A model generated the notes under the pieces. It saw only the letters and a list, made by a program, of their open reading frames with translations, was not told where the DNA came from and did not search any database. Shown piece after piece: positions 1 through 7,015 of a DNA stretch of 54,253 nucleotides. Position 1 is the stretch's first letter, and every line of letters begins with the position of its first letter. Origin of the DNA: an uncultured Eubacteriales bacterium (GTDB taxonomy: Bacteria > Bacillota > Clostridia > Christensenellales > Aristaeellaceae); NCBI GenBank assembly GCA_902793605.1, contig CADBEB010000031.1:1-54253 (forward strand). The letters run 5' to 3'. A program made the translations under genes and the position numbers.

Positions 1-1
1 G

Positions 2-691
2 ATCGGATATGCGCTGTGCAAGGATCTTGGGCTGCCGGAGATCACAGACTGGCATCCGGACGAACCACTCACCGGGTTTGCTCATGTGGATGTGGAAGCT
101 ACTGCGGATACCTGGCTGACGGATGATCCGGATGTAAGCCAATATTCTCAGTTTAAAGTACCGAAGGGCACACAGTTCACCTGTATGGGGCTGTATAATG
201 ACTATTATGCTTATGTAGGCGCGGAAGTGAAGAACGACAAGTTCGTGGATGGAGGGGCCATCATCTGGGGCTTTGTGCCGGTCCGGGATCTGAAGCCGAT
301 GGAACAGGAAAAACAACCGGAGGCTATGGATAAGCTGATCGGTAACTGGAAGGTCTATGCCGGTGGCTCCATGGCGGATGATTATCTGGTTTTCAACAGT
401 GATGGTACCTTCACTGCCGGAATGTGGGACTGGGATCTTGATACGCCGGAACGGGTGGAAAATGCAGCCAGAGCTTCAGGCACGTGGTATGTGACGAAAT
501 ACAATCCTTTTATGAACTTATACTGGAACAAGCCGCCTTATCAGCTTACCTTGGTATACAACAATGGACGGGTCATTATCCGAGGACTGGAAATTACAGA
601 TGAAGGATTCAGTCTGACCAACGCTGAAGGTGGCGGAGGATATATTCCCGCTACGGAAGATGACGTACAACTGACAGAAGATCATGGCTGA
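2..691 (+). CDS. Probable secreted protein with SH3-like and beta-barrel-like parts (5' end cut by window)
   Basis: The reading frame is open from the first complete codon of the window, so the N-terminus lies upstream and no start can be chosen; the GTG at 86 is only an internal codon. What remains (229 codons) has an SH3-like segment in the first ~95 residues (pattern 'TWLTDDPD..' to 'WGFVPVRDL', typical of extracellular SH3 repeats) and then a region starting 'LIGNWKVYAGG' that resembles lipocalin-like or 'threshold response' beta folds, with many aromatic residues. The protein ends in glycine, as most proteins of this array do, but lacks the full GNG tail. A hairpin without a T-run follows. 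Function unknown; secretion is inferred from composition and from neighbours, since the signal peptide is not in view. Confidence 0.7.
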   Translation: MGYALCKDLGLPEITDWHPDEPLTGFAHVDVEATADTWLTDDPDVSQYSQFKVPKGTQFTCMGLYNDYYAYVGAEVKNDKFVDGGAIIWGFVPVRDLKPMEQEKQPEAMDKLIGNWKVYAGGSMADDYLVFNSDGTFTAGMWDWDLDTPERVENAARASGTWYVTKYNPFMNLYWNKPPYQLTLVYNNGRVIIRGLEITDEGFSLTNAEGGGGYIPATEDDVQLTEDHG

Positions 692-724
692 CAAATAGAA
701 TACTTTTTGTGGGTGCGTTATGTT

Positions 725-770
725 TCACCCCCATGGCGACATATATATAGTGAAGTTGCTATGGGGGTGA
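725..770. repeat. 13-bp inverted repeat (hairpin without T-run)
   Basis: TCACCCCCATGGC (725-737) pairs with GCTATGGGGGTGA (758-770), with one G-U pair and a 20-base AT-rich loop. No T-run follows on either side, so it is not a clear intrinsic terminator. It sits between the first gene and the sigma-factor remnant and could be an RNA 3'-end structure or a protein-binding palindrome. Confidence 0.6.
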
Positions 771-841
771 TGTGATTTGACGGGATAGAGACAGGAATTG
801 ATGCGGGAGCAATACTATGATGCTATGACGGAGGACAATTC

Positions 842-991
842 ATGGCCATTGACGCATGGTTCAGTGATCTCTATGAGCGCAATTATGTTTTATTGTATCG
901 GATCGGACGTATTTTTCTTGGGTACGACCCGGTACAGGAACCCCTGATAGAAGATTCCTGTGCTGCTTCCCTGGACGAGGGAAACGGATAA
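842..991 (+). pseudogene. Remnant of an ECF sigma factor fused to a GNG tail (49 aa)
   Basis: A short ORF preceded by a good ribosome binding site (GGAGG, 8 bases from ATG). Its first ~38 residues look like the N-terminus and start of region 2 of an ECF sigma factor ('WFSDLYERNYVLLYRIGR', then 'LGYDP' and 'PLIED', where intact factors continue with the AEDAVQETF-type helix). After 'IED' the frame runs into a few unrelated residues and stops with ...DEGNG, the same C-terminal tripeptide as the sensor proteins downstream. The simplest reading is that a deletion removed the rest of the sigma gene and nearly all of its partner, fusing the two ends. It may still be translated. It is followed by a terminator at 1019. 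Confidence 0.6.
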
Positions 992-1018
992 TATAATCGT
1001 AACGATAGGCTGACTTAT

Positions 1019-1057
1019 GGCTCTATGGAGTTTTGAACTCTGCAGAGCCTTTTTATT
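1019..1057 (+). terminator. Intrinsic terminator after the sigma remnant
   Basis: GGCTCT (1019-1024) pairs with AGAGCC (1044-1049), followed directly by TTTTTATTTT. It insulates the BlaI promoter from upstream transcription. Confidence 0.75.
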
Positions 1058-1073
1058 TTGCTTCAGAAAACAA

Positions 1074-1124
1074 TTGACAAAAAAGTAGACGTGTGTATAC
1101 TAACCAATGTAGACGTGCGTCGAC
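1074..1124 (+). promoter_or_regulatory. blaI promoter with two BlaI-type operators
   Basis: TTGACA (1074-1079), a 16-base spacer and TATACT (1096-1101) form a strong housekeeping promoter. One imperfect palindrome, AGTAGACGTGTGTATACT (1084-1101), covers the spacer and the -10 box. A second, GTAGACGTGCGTCGAC (1109-1124), lies at the expected transcription start. Half-sites of the form GTAGAC/GTCTAC are typical of clostridial BlaI-family operators, so autorepression by the gene at 1148 is likely. Confidence 0.7.
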
Positions 1125-1147
1125 TAATTTCGCTGGAGGGATGACTA

Positions 1148-1516
1148 ATGTCTGTACAAGTAACGGAAGCTGAATGGAAGATCATGGAATGTCTGTGGGA
1201 TCATGCTCCTCAGACCATGGGAGAGATCACGGCAACACTGGAACCGACAACTGGCTGGACTCGCCAGACAGTTATTACTTTGTTGAAGAGAATGACTGAA
1301 AAAGGCGCAGTCAGCATGGACGATTCCGGACGGGCCAAGAAGTACGTTCCCATGATTACCAGAGAGGAAGCTTCCACCGTGGAAACCCATAAATTCCTGG
1401 ATCATGTCTTTAAAGGAAAGGCATCCCTGCTGGTTAACCATCTGGTGGATTCCGGCGATCTTTCTGCGAATGATCTTCAGCAAATCCTGGATATCATGCG
1501 CGGAGAGAAAAAGTAA
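1148..1516 (+). CDS. blaI: BlaI/MecI-family transcriptional repressor
   Basis: A winged-helix repressor of normal family length (122 aa). The N-terminus 'VTEAEWKIMECLWDHAP' and the recognition region 'GWTRQTVITLLKRMTEKG' are classic for the Penicillinase_R family; the C-terminal helices (~residues 75-120) form the dimer domain that BlaR1-type proteases cleave. The start is fixed by GGAGGG nine bases upstream. It is followed after 59 bases by a BlaR1-like sensor gene, and its own promoter carries two matching palindromes. No beta-lactamase or PBP gene is adjacent, so the regulon is probably envelope stress rather than resistance alone. The symbol is by family; the exact ligand is unknown. Confidence 0.9.
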   Translation: MSVQVTEAEWKIMECLWDHAPQTMGEITATLEPTTGWTRQTVITLLKRMTEKGAVSMDDSGRAKKYVPMITREEASTVETHKFLDHVFKGKASLLVNHLVDSGDLSANDLQQILDIMRGEKK

Positions 1517-1546
1517 TCCGAGACGTAAGAAAAACATCTCCTGAAT

Positions 1547-1566
1547 CGTCTGTTTTATGGGAGGTT
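1547..1566 (+). promoter_or_regulatory. ECF-type -10 element and SD before the blaR1-like gene
   Basis: The stretch CGTCTGTTTTATGGGAGGT is 18/19 identical to the one in front of the secreted-protein gene at 16309, and shares CGTC(T) with the starts of the sigma operons in this window. CGTC is the usual -10 core of ECF promoters. The -35 box is not obvious. It suggests that blaR1 can be transcribed separately from blaI by one of the local ECF factors. Confidence 0.45.
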
Positions 1567-1575
1567 TGTTAAGCT

Positions 1576-3237
1576 ATGCGTTCAGCATTGATTTATAATT
1601 TTCTGATCGAAGCCAATATCATGGCTTCCATCGCGATTCTGCTGATGATTCCGCTCCGAAAATTATTTCGGAAACAACTAGGAAATAGTGCCATCTGTTT
1701 TGGATGGCTCCTTGTTGCGATCCGGCTGCTATGCCCGCTGTCTTTGCCGAATCCGTTTATCCGAGAGATCCGTCCAGCTTTTCTGAGTGATGAAACGATC
1801 CGGCCGATCGCTGGGCAGATCAAGATACGCCTCGTTGACGCGATAGGCGATGTGGGGAGGCTATTCTGGCAGGCAGGAAACAAAGAAGGATACAGCCGGA
1901 TGCAGGCGGCTGCAGACGGTGTGGACTATAACGGCTATCCGCAGACCATTGCCTGGATTATCCTGATTGGCGCTGCGTGCGTTCTGCTCTGGTTCGGCTT
2001 CAGTAACATCCGTTTCCGGAAAAAGCTTCGGGCAGGCAGAATTGAAGAAATATCAGGTGGACTGAAGGAAATGTATCTCAACATGTGCAAGGAGCGGAAG
2101 GTCAGACCGGTTCCGGTTTACTTCACGGATCCTGTTCCCGGCGCCTGTCTGGTAGGCGTTTTCCGTCCGTTTATCGTCCTGCCAGTAATTACAGCCCCGG
2201 AGGATGTCAAAAATGTGTTGACACATGAAATCTGCCATCTGAAAAACGGGGATCATATCTGGAACATTCTGCGGATGCTTTGCTGCGCAATTCACTGGTT
2301 TAATCCGCTTGTCTGGCTGGCAGCATCTATGAGCAGGACAGACAGCGAACTGCGTTGCGATGACCGTGTGACAGAGGCAATGGACGAACAGGAACGAAAA
2401 GACTATGCCAATGTACTTGTGTATGCAGCGGCACGAAAAAGCATGCCCGGTATCGGTGTGATGGCGACCGGGATGACGATGACCGGGAAACGACTGAAAA
2501 ACCGGGTGTTGGGAGTTATACAGAACAGGAAACCTATCCGTGCCTTTGCCTTTGTGTTCATGGCTGTTGCCTTTACATGCCTTGTAGGCGCTTTCGCAAC
2601 TTCCGAAACCGGACTGACCTGGCTGACAAGTTTTCCGAATAACTACGAAGCCAACGACTGGACGCTTGATCAGGAAATGCTGCAATATTACGCGGAAGAC
2701 CGAGAAGCGCTGGATTCTTTCGGGGTCGGTGTATGGGAAAGCGCAAGCCTGAAAGAAAACAGTTCTCATACCCCATTTTCATTGAAAAGCAATGACGAAG
2801 GCACTGAATGGATCATGACAGACAGCGGTGGAGAACTGATTCTGGTATATGATGGCCAGGGAACGCTGATCAGCCTGCTGAACAATAAAAGCGGTGTGGA
2901 CGACAGTACTATCATACCGCTGACGGCTCTGGACACACCAATGGAAAAAATGACTGAATTGTATCCGGACCAGATCGATGAGATCGTCGGAGAATATGTA
3001 TCCCATTTTCTCTACAGTTTCCGACCGGACCTGATTTCTGGGAGTAATTATGTGCAGCTGCTCGAACAGTGGAAACACGGAAGTAATTGGTTTGCTGTAT
3101 TTGCGCTTCGCCGGACGGTTATGGATGTGCATGAGGACCAGTATCTGGCTATGATTGAGCTGCAGATGTATCCGGAAATCAGGGTCGTGAGAATGACTAC
3201 TGTGCAGGATCAGATGAAGAATCCAGGCAATGGATAA
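1576..3237 (+). CDS. BlaR1-like M56 metalloprotease sensor with a non-PBP extracellular domain
   Basis: 553 aa. Several N-terminal membrane segments precede an M56 peptidase domain with the zinc site HEICH (His217-Glu218-His221) and a third ligand, probably Glu258 in 'TDSELRCDD'. A further membrane segment lies around residues 322-341, followed by an extracellular domain of ~200 residues. In BlaR1/MecR1 that domain is a penicillin-binding sensor; here the SxxK and KTG motifs are absent and the sequence is not recognisable, so the stimulus is different. The protein ends ...PGNG, the tail shared with the anti-sigma sensors. It is paired with the BlaI-like repressor upstream, which it would cleave upon signal. 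It has its own CGTC-type promoter element. Confidence 0.85.
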   Translation: MRSALIYNFLIEANIMASIAILLMIPLRKLFRKQLGNSAICFGWLLVAIRLLCPLSLPNPFIREIRPAFLSDETIRPIAGQIKIRLVDAIGDVGRLFWQAGNKEGYSRMQAAADGVDYNGYPQTIAWIILIGAACVLLWFGFSNIRFRKKLRAGRIEEISGGLKEMYLNMCKERKVRPVPVYFTDPVPGACLVGVFRPFIVLPVITAPEDVKNVLTHEICHLKNGDHIWNILRMLCCAIHWFNPLVWLAASMSRTDSELRCDDRVTEAMDEQERKDYANVLVYAAARKSMPGIGVMATGMTMTGKRLKNRVLGVIQNRKPIRAFAFVFMAVAFTCLVGAFATSETGLTWLTSFPNNYEANDWTLDQEMLQYYAEDREALDSFGVGVWESASLKENSSHTPFSLKSNDEGTEWIMTDSGGELILVYDGQGTLISLLNNKSGVDDSTIIPLTALDTPMEKMTELYPDQIDEIVGEYVSHFLYSFRPDLISGSNYVQLLEQWKHGSNWFAVFALRRTVMDVHEDQYLAMIELQMYPEIRVVRMTTVQDQMKNPGNG

Positions 3238-3255
3238 ATATGAGGAGGATTACTC

Positions 3256-3330
3256 ATGAATCGCGGCCCTTGTCGGCTGATTGACATATTCGGAGATTTC
3301 GGCGAAGCATCCCAGGAGGATTTCACATGA
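3256..3330 (+). CDS. Possible 24-aa small protein
   Basis: An ATG nine bases after GAGGAGG opens a 24-codon ORF (begins MNRGPCRLID). Its stop overlaps the ATG of a second mini-ORF that also has an AGGAGG. A third short ORF starts at 3335 (ATGATG) and runs to 3400. The series of good SDs in front of very short frames suggests either a leader or the debris of a decayed gene between the BlaR1-like gene and the secreted protein at 3397. No similarity recognised. Confidence 0.2.
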   Translation: MNRGPCRLIDIFGDFGEASQEDFT

Positions 3331-3396
3331 AGCTATGATGCCCTTCTGCCAGGGGCTGGATGATCCGGCTTATACAATAACAATCGGAGATGAGCA

Positions 3397-3999
3397 TTGA
3401 AAATGAAAAAACAGTATTTGATGATCCTTATTGTGCTTCTGGCTATTCTGTTAAGCTCAGTGGCTGCAGCAGACAATTTCTTTACAATGCACTGGGAACC
3501 AGGAGAATACAAAGTAACATTTTCGCCGGAAGAAGACAAACTGGTCGATGGAATTCTGGAGGAAGCTCGAAAAAAATCTGAGGGTACAATCCAGCGTAAA
3601 GCTATAGATGGCTCCGAAAGCGTGGAAAATCAATATCAACGTTTCCTTGAAATGAGTCCGGACGGAGAACCAATGGAGAGTGTGACCCACGACGATATCG
3701 GCACATATTATTATGCTGTTGGCTTGCCGGATGAACAATCCATTACAAAGGATGAAGCCTGGAAGATCTTGGTGAAATTTCTCCTTGATCAGGAGATTGC
3801 AAAGCCAGACATTCTGACTCATTATTATCCGCAGGTTGCCTATGAAACAGGAAACGATCCGGGAAATCCTGTCTGGAGAATCCTGCTGATCTGTTATGAC
3901 TATCAGGAATCCGGACTGCCATTTACGAAATACGAAGTATTCGTATATGCGCATGACGGAAGCATCTGTGGGTATCGTGATATCGACCCGGTTGGCTAA
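3397..3999 (+). CDS. Secreted protein of unknown function (PepSY-like)
   Basis: About 200 aa with a clear signal peptide (MKKQYLMILIVLLAILLSS, cleavage near VAAA-DN). The start may be TTG at 3397 (GGAGATGAG about 8 bases upstream) or ATG at 3403; TTG fits the SD spacing better and mirrors the TTG start proposed at 16309. The mature part has the alternating helix ('TKDEAWKILVKFLLDQE') and strand layout of PepSY-like modules, as in the anti-sigma sensors nearby, ending in a strand pair and ...DPVG. It lies 20 bases ahead of the next secreted protein and is probably co-transcribed with it. No enzymatic motif seen. Confidence 0.75.
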   Translation: MKMKKQYLMILIVLLAILLSSVAAADNFFTMHWEPGEYKVTFSPEEDKLVDGILEEARKKSEGTIQRKAIDGSESVENQYQRFLEMSPDGEPMESVTHDDIGTYYYAVGLPDEQSITKDEAWKILVKFLLDQEIAKPDILTHYYPQVAYETGNDPGNPVWRILLICYDYQESGLPFTKYEVFVYAHDGSICGYRDIDPVG

Positions 4000-4019
4000 G
4001 AGAAACGGAGGGAATCAAC

Positions 4020-4865
4020 ATGAGAATAAAAACCTGCATCGTTGTTCTTTTGACAGCACTTCTTGTTATGTCTGCGTCCTCAGCAGAGGAATTAACCGTA
4101 TCCGGCAGAGTGAATGCCGTTATGTACGCAGACAAGGCCCTGGAGGAGCATTTCGGTATTACTCTGCTTTTGCAGGACTACTTTCTCCGGACGGTGGAAG
4201 AGAAGGAGGATAAAGTTTTTATTGTCAGATATGAAGGCATAGAAAACTATGCGTATGTATTGGGACGATATGAAGTCACTGTAGACAGAAATCATGTGAC
4301 AGGTATTACATGGAGCCATGACGGTGAAGATACTTCCGGAGGCTTTGAAGCAGAAGCCTGGGGTGCGGAACAGATCATGGAAATGCTGCACCTGAATCAG
4401 GAAGCAGGAACAACGGAACCATTCGATGCCAGAATTAACGAGATCGGCAGGAAGCACGGCTTTGTCTATGTACCGAATATCCTTAGTGACGAAGAAAACG
4501 AAAGAAAAATGGCCCGAATTGAAAAAAACTGCGAAAAAGCACGAAACCTCTCAACCTTGTCTATTGAAGAAATGACGGAGATTGGCCGGCGTGCAGTCGC
4601 GTCACTTTACGGGTTATCACCGGAGAGAGAACGGGCTCTTGAATCTGTTGTTGATGAAGAGGAGTTGCCCCTTTGGTATACGATATTTGAAGGTGAACCT
4701 TGTTATCAGGTATGCCTCGGACTTGACGACAAGGAAGAAGATGATGTTCTTCCCAACGGATTAAGATATACAGAAAAAGAAGGAAACTACTGGATTTATA
4801 TCAACTCTCAGACTGGCGTAGTTGAGGATATACATTACAGCCCCGCTATCGGTGGGAACGGTTGA
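4020..4865 (+). CDS. Secreted stand-alone paralogue of the short anti-sigma sensor domain
   Basis: 281 aa with a signal peptide (~20 residues, cleavage near SSA-EE). The mature protein is clearly homologous to the extracellular parts of the anti-sigmas at 15285 and 23872: shared blocks are 'YVLGRYEVTV', 'WSHDGEDTSGGFEAEAWG' and the end '..TGVVEDI..' followed by GGNG. It is thus the same sensor without sigma-binding and membrane parts. Start ATG with GGAGGG nine bases upstream. It could be a ligand reservoir, decoy or processed messenger for the membrane-bound sensors; this role is inference. It sits in a run of secreted genes between the BlaR1-like sensor and the first complete sigma operon. 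Confidence 0.8.
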   Translation: MRIKTCIVVLLTALLVMSASSAEELTVSGRVNAVMYADKALEEHFGITLLLQDYFLRTVEEKEDKVFIVRYEGIENYAYVLGRYEVTVDRNHVTGITWSHDGEDTSGGFEAEAWGAEQIMEMLHLNQEAGTTEPFDARINEIGRKHGFVYVPNILSDEENERKMARIEKNCEKARNLSTLSIEEMTEIGRRAVASLYGLSPERERALESVVDEEELPLWYTIFEGEPCYQVCLGLDDKEEDDVLPNGLRYTEKEGNYWIYINSQTGVVEDIHYSPAIGGNG

Positions 4866-4907
4866 CAAACCGAAAGAAAATGAAAGGAGCCGGTTTTCCC
4901 GGAACAC

Positions 4908-6353
4908 ATGAAAAAGATCATTGCTTCAATATTGTTGATTGTGATGGCTTTATGCCTGACTTTGACAGCCTTTGCAGACAGCTCGCTTCGTTTATTTTAT
5001 GATTCGGCAATGGAACTGCTGTTTGAGACGCAAAACGTCACATTGACCGGACATGCTGAGTTTTCGCTTGATGGAGAACGTTTCAAAACGGCTGATCTTA
5101 AATATATTCAGTGTTACAACAATTCCCTGCTTCAGTATCATCTGCTGACGCCGAGACGGGACGGCTCAGAAGGCCCAGACCGGGAATCAGGGTATACCAT
5201 TATCGCCAATACTGAAAATGTCTATGTTATGGAAGTGATCCATCCCGGCATATACAAAACCGGGAGCACCTATGCCCAGAGTACGATTCTGAGAAAAACA
5301 GTACAGATGAATCTGATTACCGATATGATCAGGATTCTTATTGATCAGGCTGATACTCTTCTGGGGACAGATGCCATTACAATTCTACCCTGCGAAACAG
5401 GTGGAAAAGAACTCCGGATTAAACTTGGTGAAAATGTCCCGGACATCGTAAATACAGCATTGAATCTGGTTTATCAGTTTGCTGCAAAAAGATACTTTGA
5501 CACGGATTATGATCAGGTTTCAGAACGGATGATGGTTCCGATGGAAAACGCCATGACTGTTATGCAGGGGATTCTCGGAAATACAAAGTCCTTATCTCTG
5601 AAAGAAGCAAACGTTTCAGCAATAAGGAGTGATGCGGGAAACCTGGAGCAAATCAAAGGAACTGTCACTTTGAATCTGAATACCGGAAAGGATGGAACAA
5701 GGCAGTTGGATATAACATTCCAACTGGATGTATCCGATCTGGATGGAAGCCATGTGGGTTCATTTGATCCGGAAGCATATGGTGTCAAACTGTCCGATGG
5801 CTATTCCCGACCAGAGACTGTTATAAGTACCATGGATCCAGATACGGAAAAGAGATTTCTGGAGATGGCAAAGACAAGATTCTGGCTTGCCGGTTATACG
5901 GTGGATGAAACGATGGTTGGATCTGCCAGAATTGAAAGTAATAATCCAAACTATGAAGGCGAACGAATCTATGTCGATTATATAAATGAGGATCATTCTG
6001 CACACTGGACATATTTTACTGATTCACTGGGAAGAATGCTTGGCCTGCAAAATCTGACCGGAGTATGGCAGGGTAACTATGATGACCGGCACAAAGGACA
6101 GTATCCGGATCGGAAGCTGATAAAGGAGACAGAAGAAAAGCTGCTCAGTTATCTGACGGAAGAGAACCCGGAACTGAGCGCAGATGTTCTTTCACTGGAA
6201 ACGGACTGGTGGTATCAGAATGGCGATGAGCTGTATCTCCATTTCTGGGAAGGCGGAGAACCTGTAGATCACGCATGGGATGAGGTGGATTTCATCGTCC
6301 GTGTTGCTCCTGAATGGAGAATTGAATTCTTCAGCTGTATTGGAAATGGATAA
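4908..6353 (+). CDS. Large secreted protein of unknown function with GNG tail
   Basis: 481 aa with a signal peptide (MKKIIASILLIVMALCLTL, cleavage near AFA-DS). The mature chain has a long first part rich in beta strands (to ~residue 290) and a C-terminal module (~310-481) with the same rhythm as neighbouring PepSY-like modules ('EEKLLSYLTEENPEL'), ending ...CIGNG. The AGGAG is unusually far from the ATG (18 bases), but CCGG-TTTTC-CCGG between them can fold and bring the two to ~6 bases. It follows the gene at 4020 by 42 bases, and a terminator-like stem comes after it. No known family recognised. Confidence 0.75.
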   Translation: MKKIIASILLIVMALCLTLTAFADSSLRLFYDSAMELLFETQNVTLTGHAEFSLDGERFKTADLKYIQCYNNSLLQYHLLTPRRDGSEGPDRESGYTIIANTENVYVMEVIHPGIYKTGSTYAQSTILRKTVQMNLITDMIRILIDQADTLLGTDAITILPCETGGKELRIKLGENVPDIVNTALNLVYQFAAKRYFDTDYDQVSERMMVPMENAMTVMQGILGNTKSLSLKEANVSAIRSDAGNLEQIKGTVTLNLNTGKDGTRQLDITFQLDVSDLDGSHVGSFDPEAYGVKLSDGYSRPETVISTMDPDTEKRFLEMAKTRFWLAGYTVDETMVGSARIESNNPNYEGERIYVDYINEDHSAHWTYFTDSLGRMLGLQNLTGVWQGNYDDRHKGQYPDRKLIKETEEKLLSYLTEENPELSADVLSLETDWWYQNGDELYLHFWEGGEPVDHAWDEVDFIVRVAPEWRIEFFSCIGNG

Positions 6354-6378
6354 TTGTTTCGGAGGACTTGCCTCTCCT

Positions 6379-6413
6379 GTTCCGGCTGTGATAACCATGG
6401 CCGGAACATTTCT
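6379..6413 (+). terminator. Probable terminator after the secreted-protein run
   Basis: GTTCCGGC (6379-6386) pairs perfectly with GCCGGAAC (6400-6407). Only a weak ATTTCT follows, so efficiency is uncertain. Confidence 0.5.
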
Positions 6414-6455
6414 ATGGAAAAGATTTGTTCGATTCGATATTATTTTGTTAAAGTA

Positions 6456-6490
6456 CGTCTATATATGTGAAAACCCTTTGAGAGGAGGTG
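6456..6490 (+). promoter_or_regulatory. CGTC-type ECF promoter element of the first sigma operon
   Basis: CGTCTATATATGTG at 6456 is followed by the strong SD GAGAGGAGGTG for the ATG at 6497. It matches the CGTC(T/A) motif in front of the other sigma operons. Autoregulation is the usual arrangement for ECF operons; no shared -35 box was found. Confidence 0.45.
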
Positions 6491-6496
6491 CGACCC

Positions 6497-7015
6497 ATGG
6501 AAGCTGTCAAGGATCCGGACAGCCTGCGAGATCAAACCATTGAGAAACTGATTTTACAATACCAGACAACGCTGCTGCGCCTGTGCTATATCCAGCTGCA
6601 GGATCGTGCGTTGGCGGAGGATGCGGTACAGGAAACGTTCCTGAAAGCCTACAAGGGATATGCACAGTTTCGGGGCGACTGCAGCGAAAAAACCTGGCTG
6701 ACGCGGATCGCGGTGAATACCTGCCGGGACTTTCAGCGTGGCGGCTGGTTCAAACACACAGACCGGAGAATTACGCCGGAAATGCTTCCCGTCGGAGCCA
6801 TACAGCCAGATACGGAAGATCTGGATCTGTCGTTGGCTGTGATGAAACTGCCCCGGAAGATGCGGGAAGCGATCATTCTTTATTACTATCAGGACATGAG
6901 CACGGAGGAGATTGCTGAAACACTGGGTATTGCCCAGTCATCAGTATCCAACCGATTGCGACGAGGCCGGGAAAAGCTTCGAAAAATGCTGGAAAGGAGG
7001 GATCAGAATGCGTGA
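6497..7015 (+). CDS. ECF-type RNA polymerase sigma factor (pair 1)
   Basis: 172 aa from the ATG after AGGAGGTG; the in-frame GTG at 6488 lies inside that SD and is not the start. Region 2 spans ~residues 20-90 with 'LAEDAVQETFLKAYKGY' and 'TWLTRIAVNTCRDFQRGGWF'. Region 4 spans ~115-168 with 'LPRKMREAIILYYYQDMS' and the HTH 'EEIAETLGIAQSSVSNRLRRG'. No region 3, as expected for ECF factors. The stop overlaps the anti-sigma start by eight bases (ATGCGTGA), giving translational coupling. Very similar to the factors at 12311 and 14764, which implies local duplication. Confidence 0.93.
   Translation: MEAVKDPDSLRDQTIEKLILQYQTTLLRLCYIQLQDRALAEDAVQETFLKAYKGYAQFRGDCSEKTWLTRIAVNTCRDFQRGGWFKHTDRRITPEMLPVGAIQPDTEDLDLSLAVMKLPRKMREAIILYYYQDMSTEEIAETLGIAQSSVSNRLRRGREKLRKMLERRDQNA

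Noticed and set aside
6912..7007. Extension of the first anti-sigma gene to an upstream start at 6912
   Set aside because: It would overlap region 4 of the sigma gene by ~100 bases in another frame; the ATG at 7008 gives the same coupled overlap as in pair 3.
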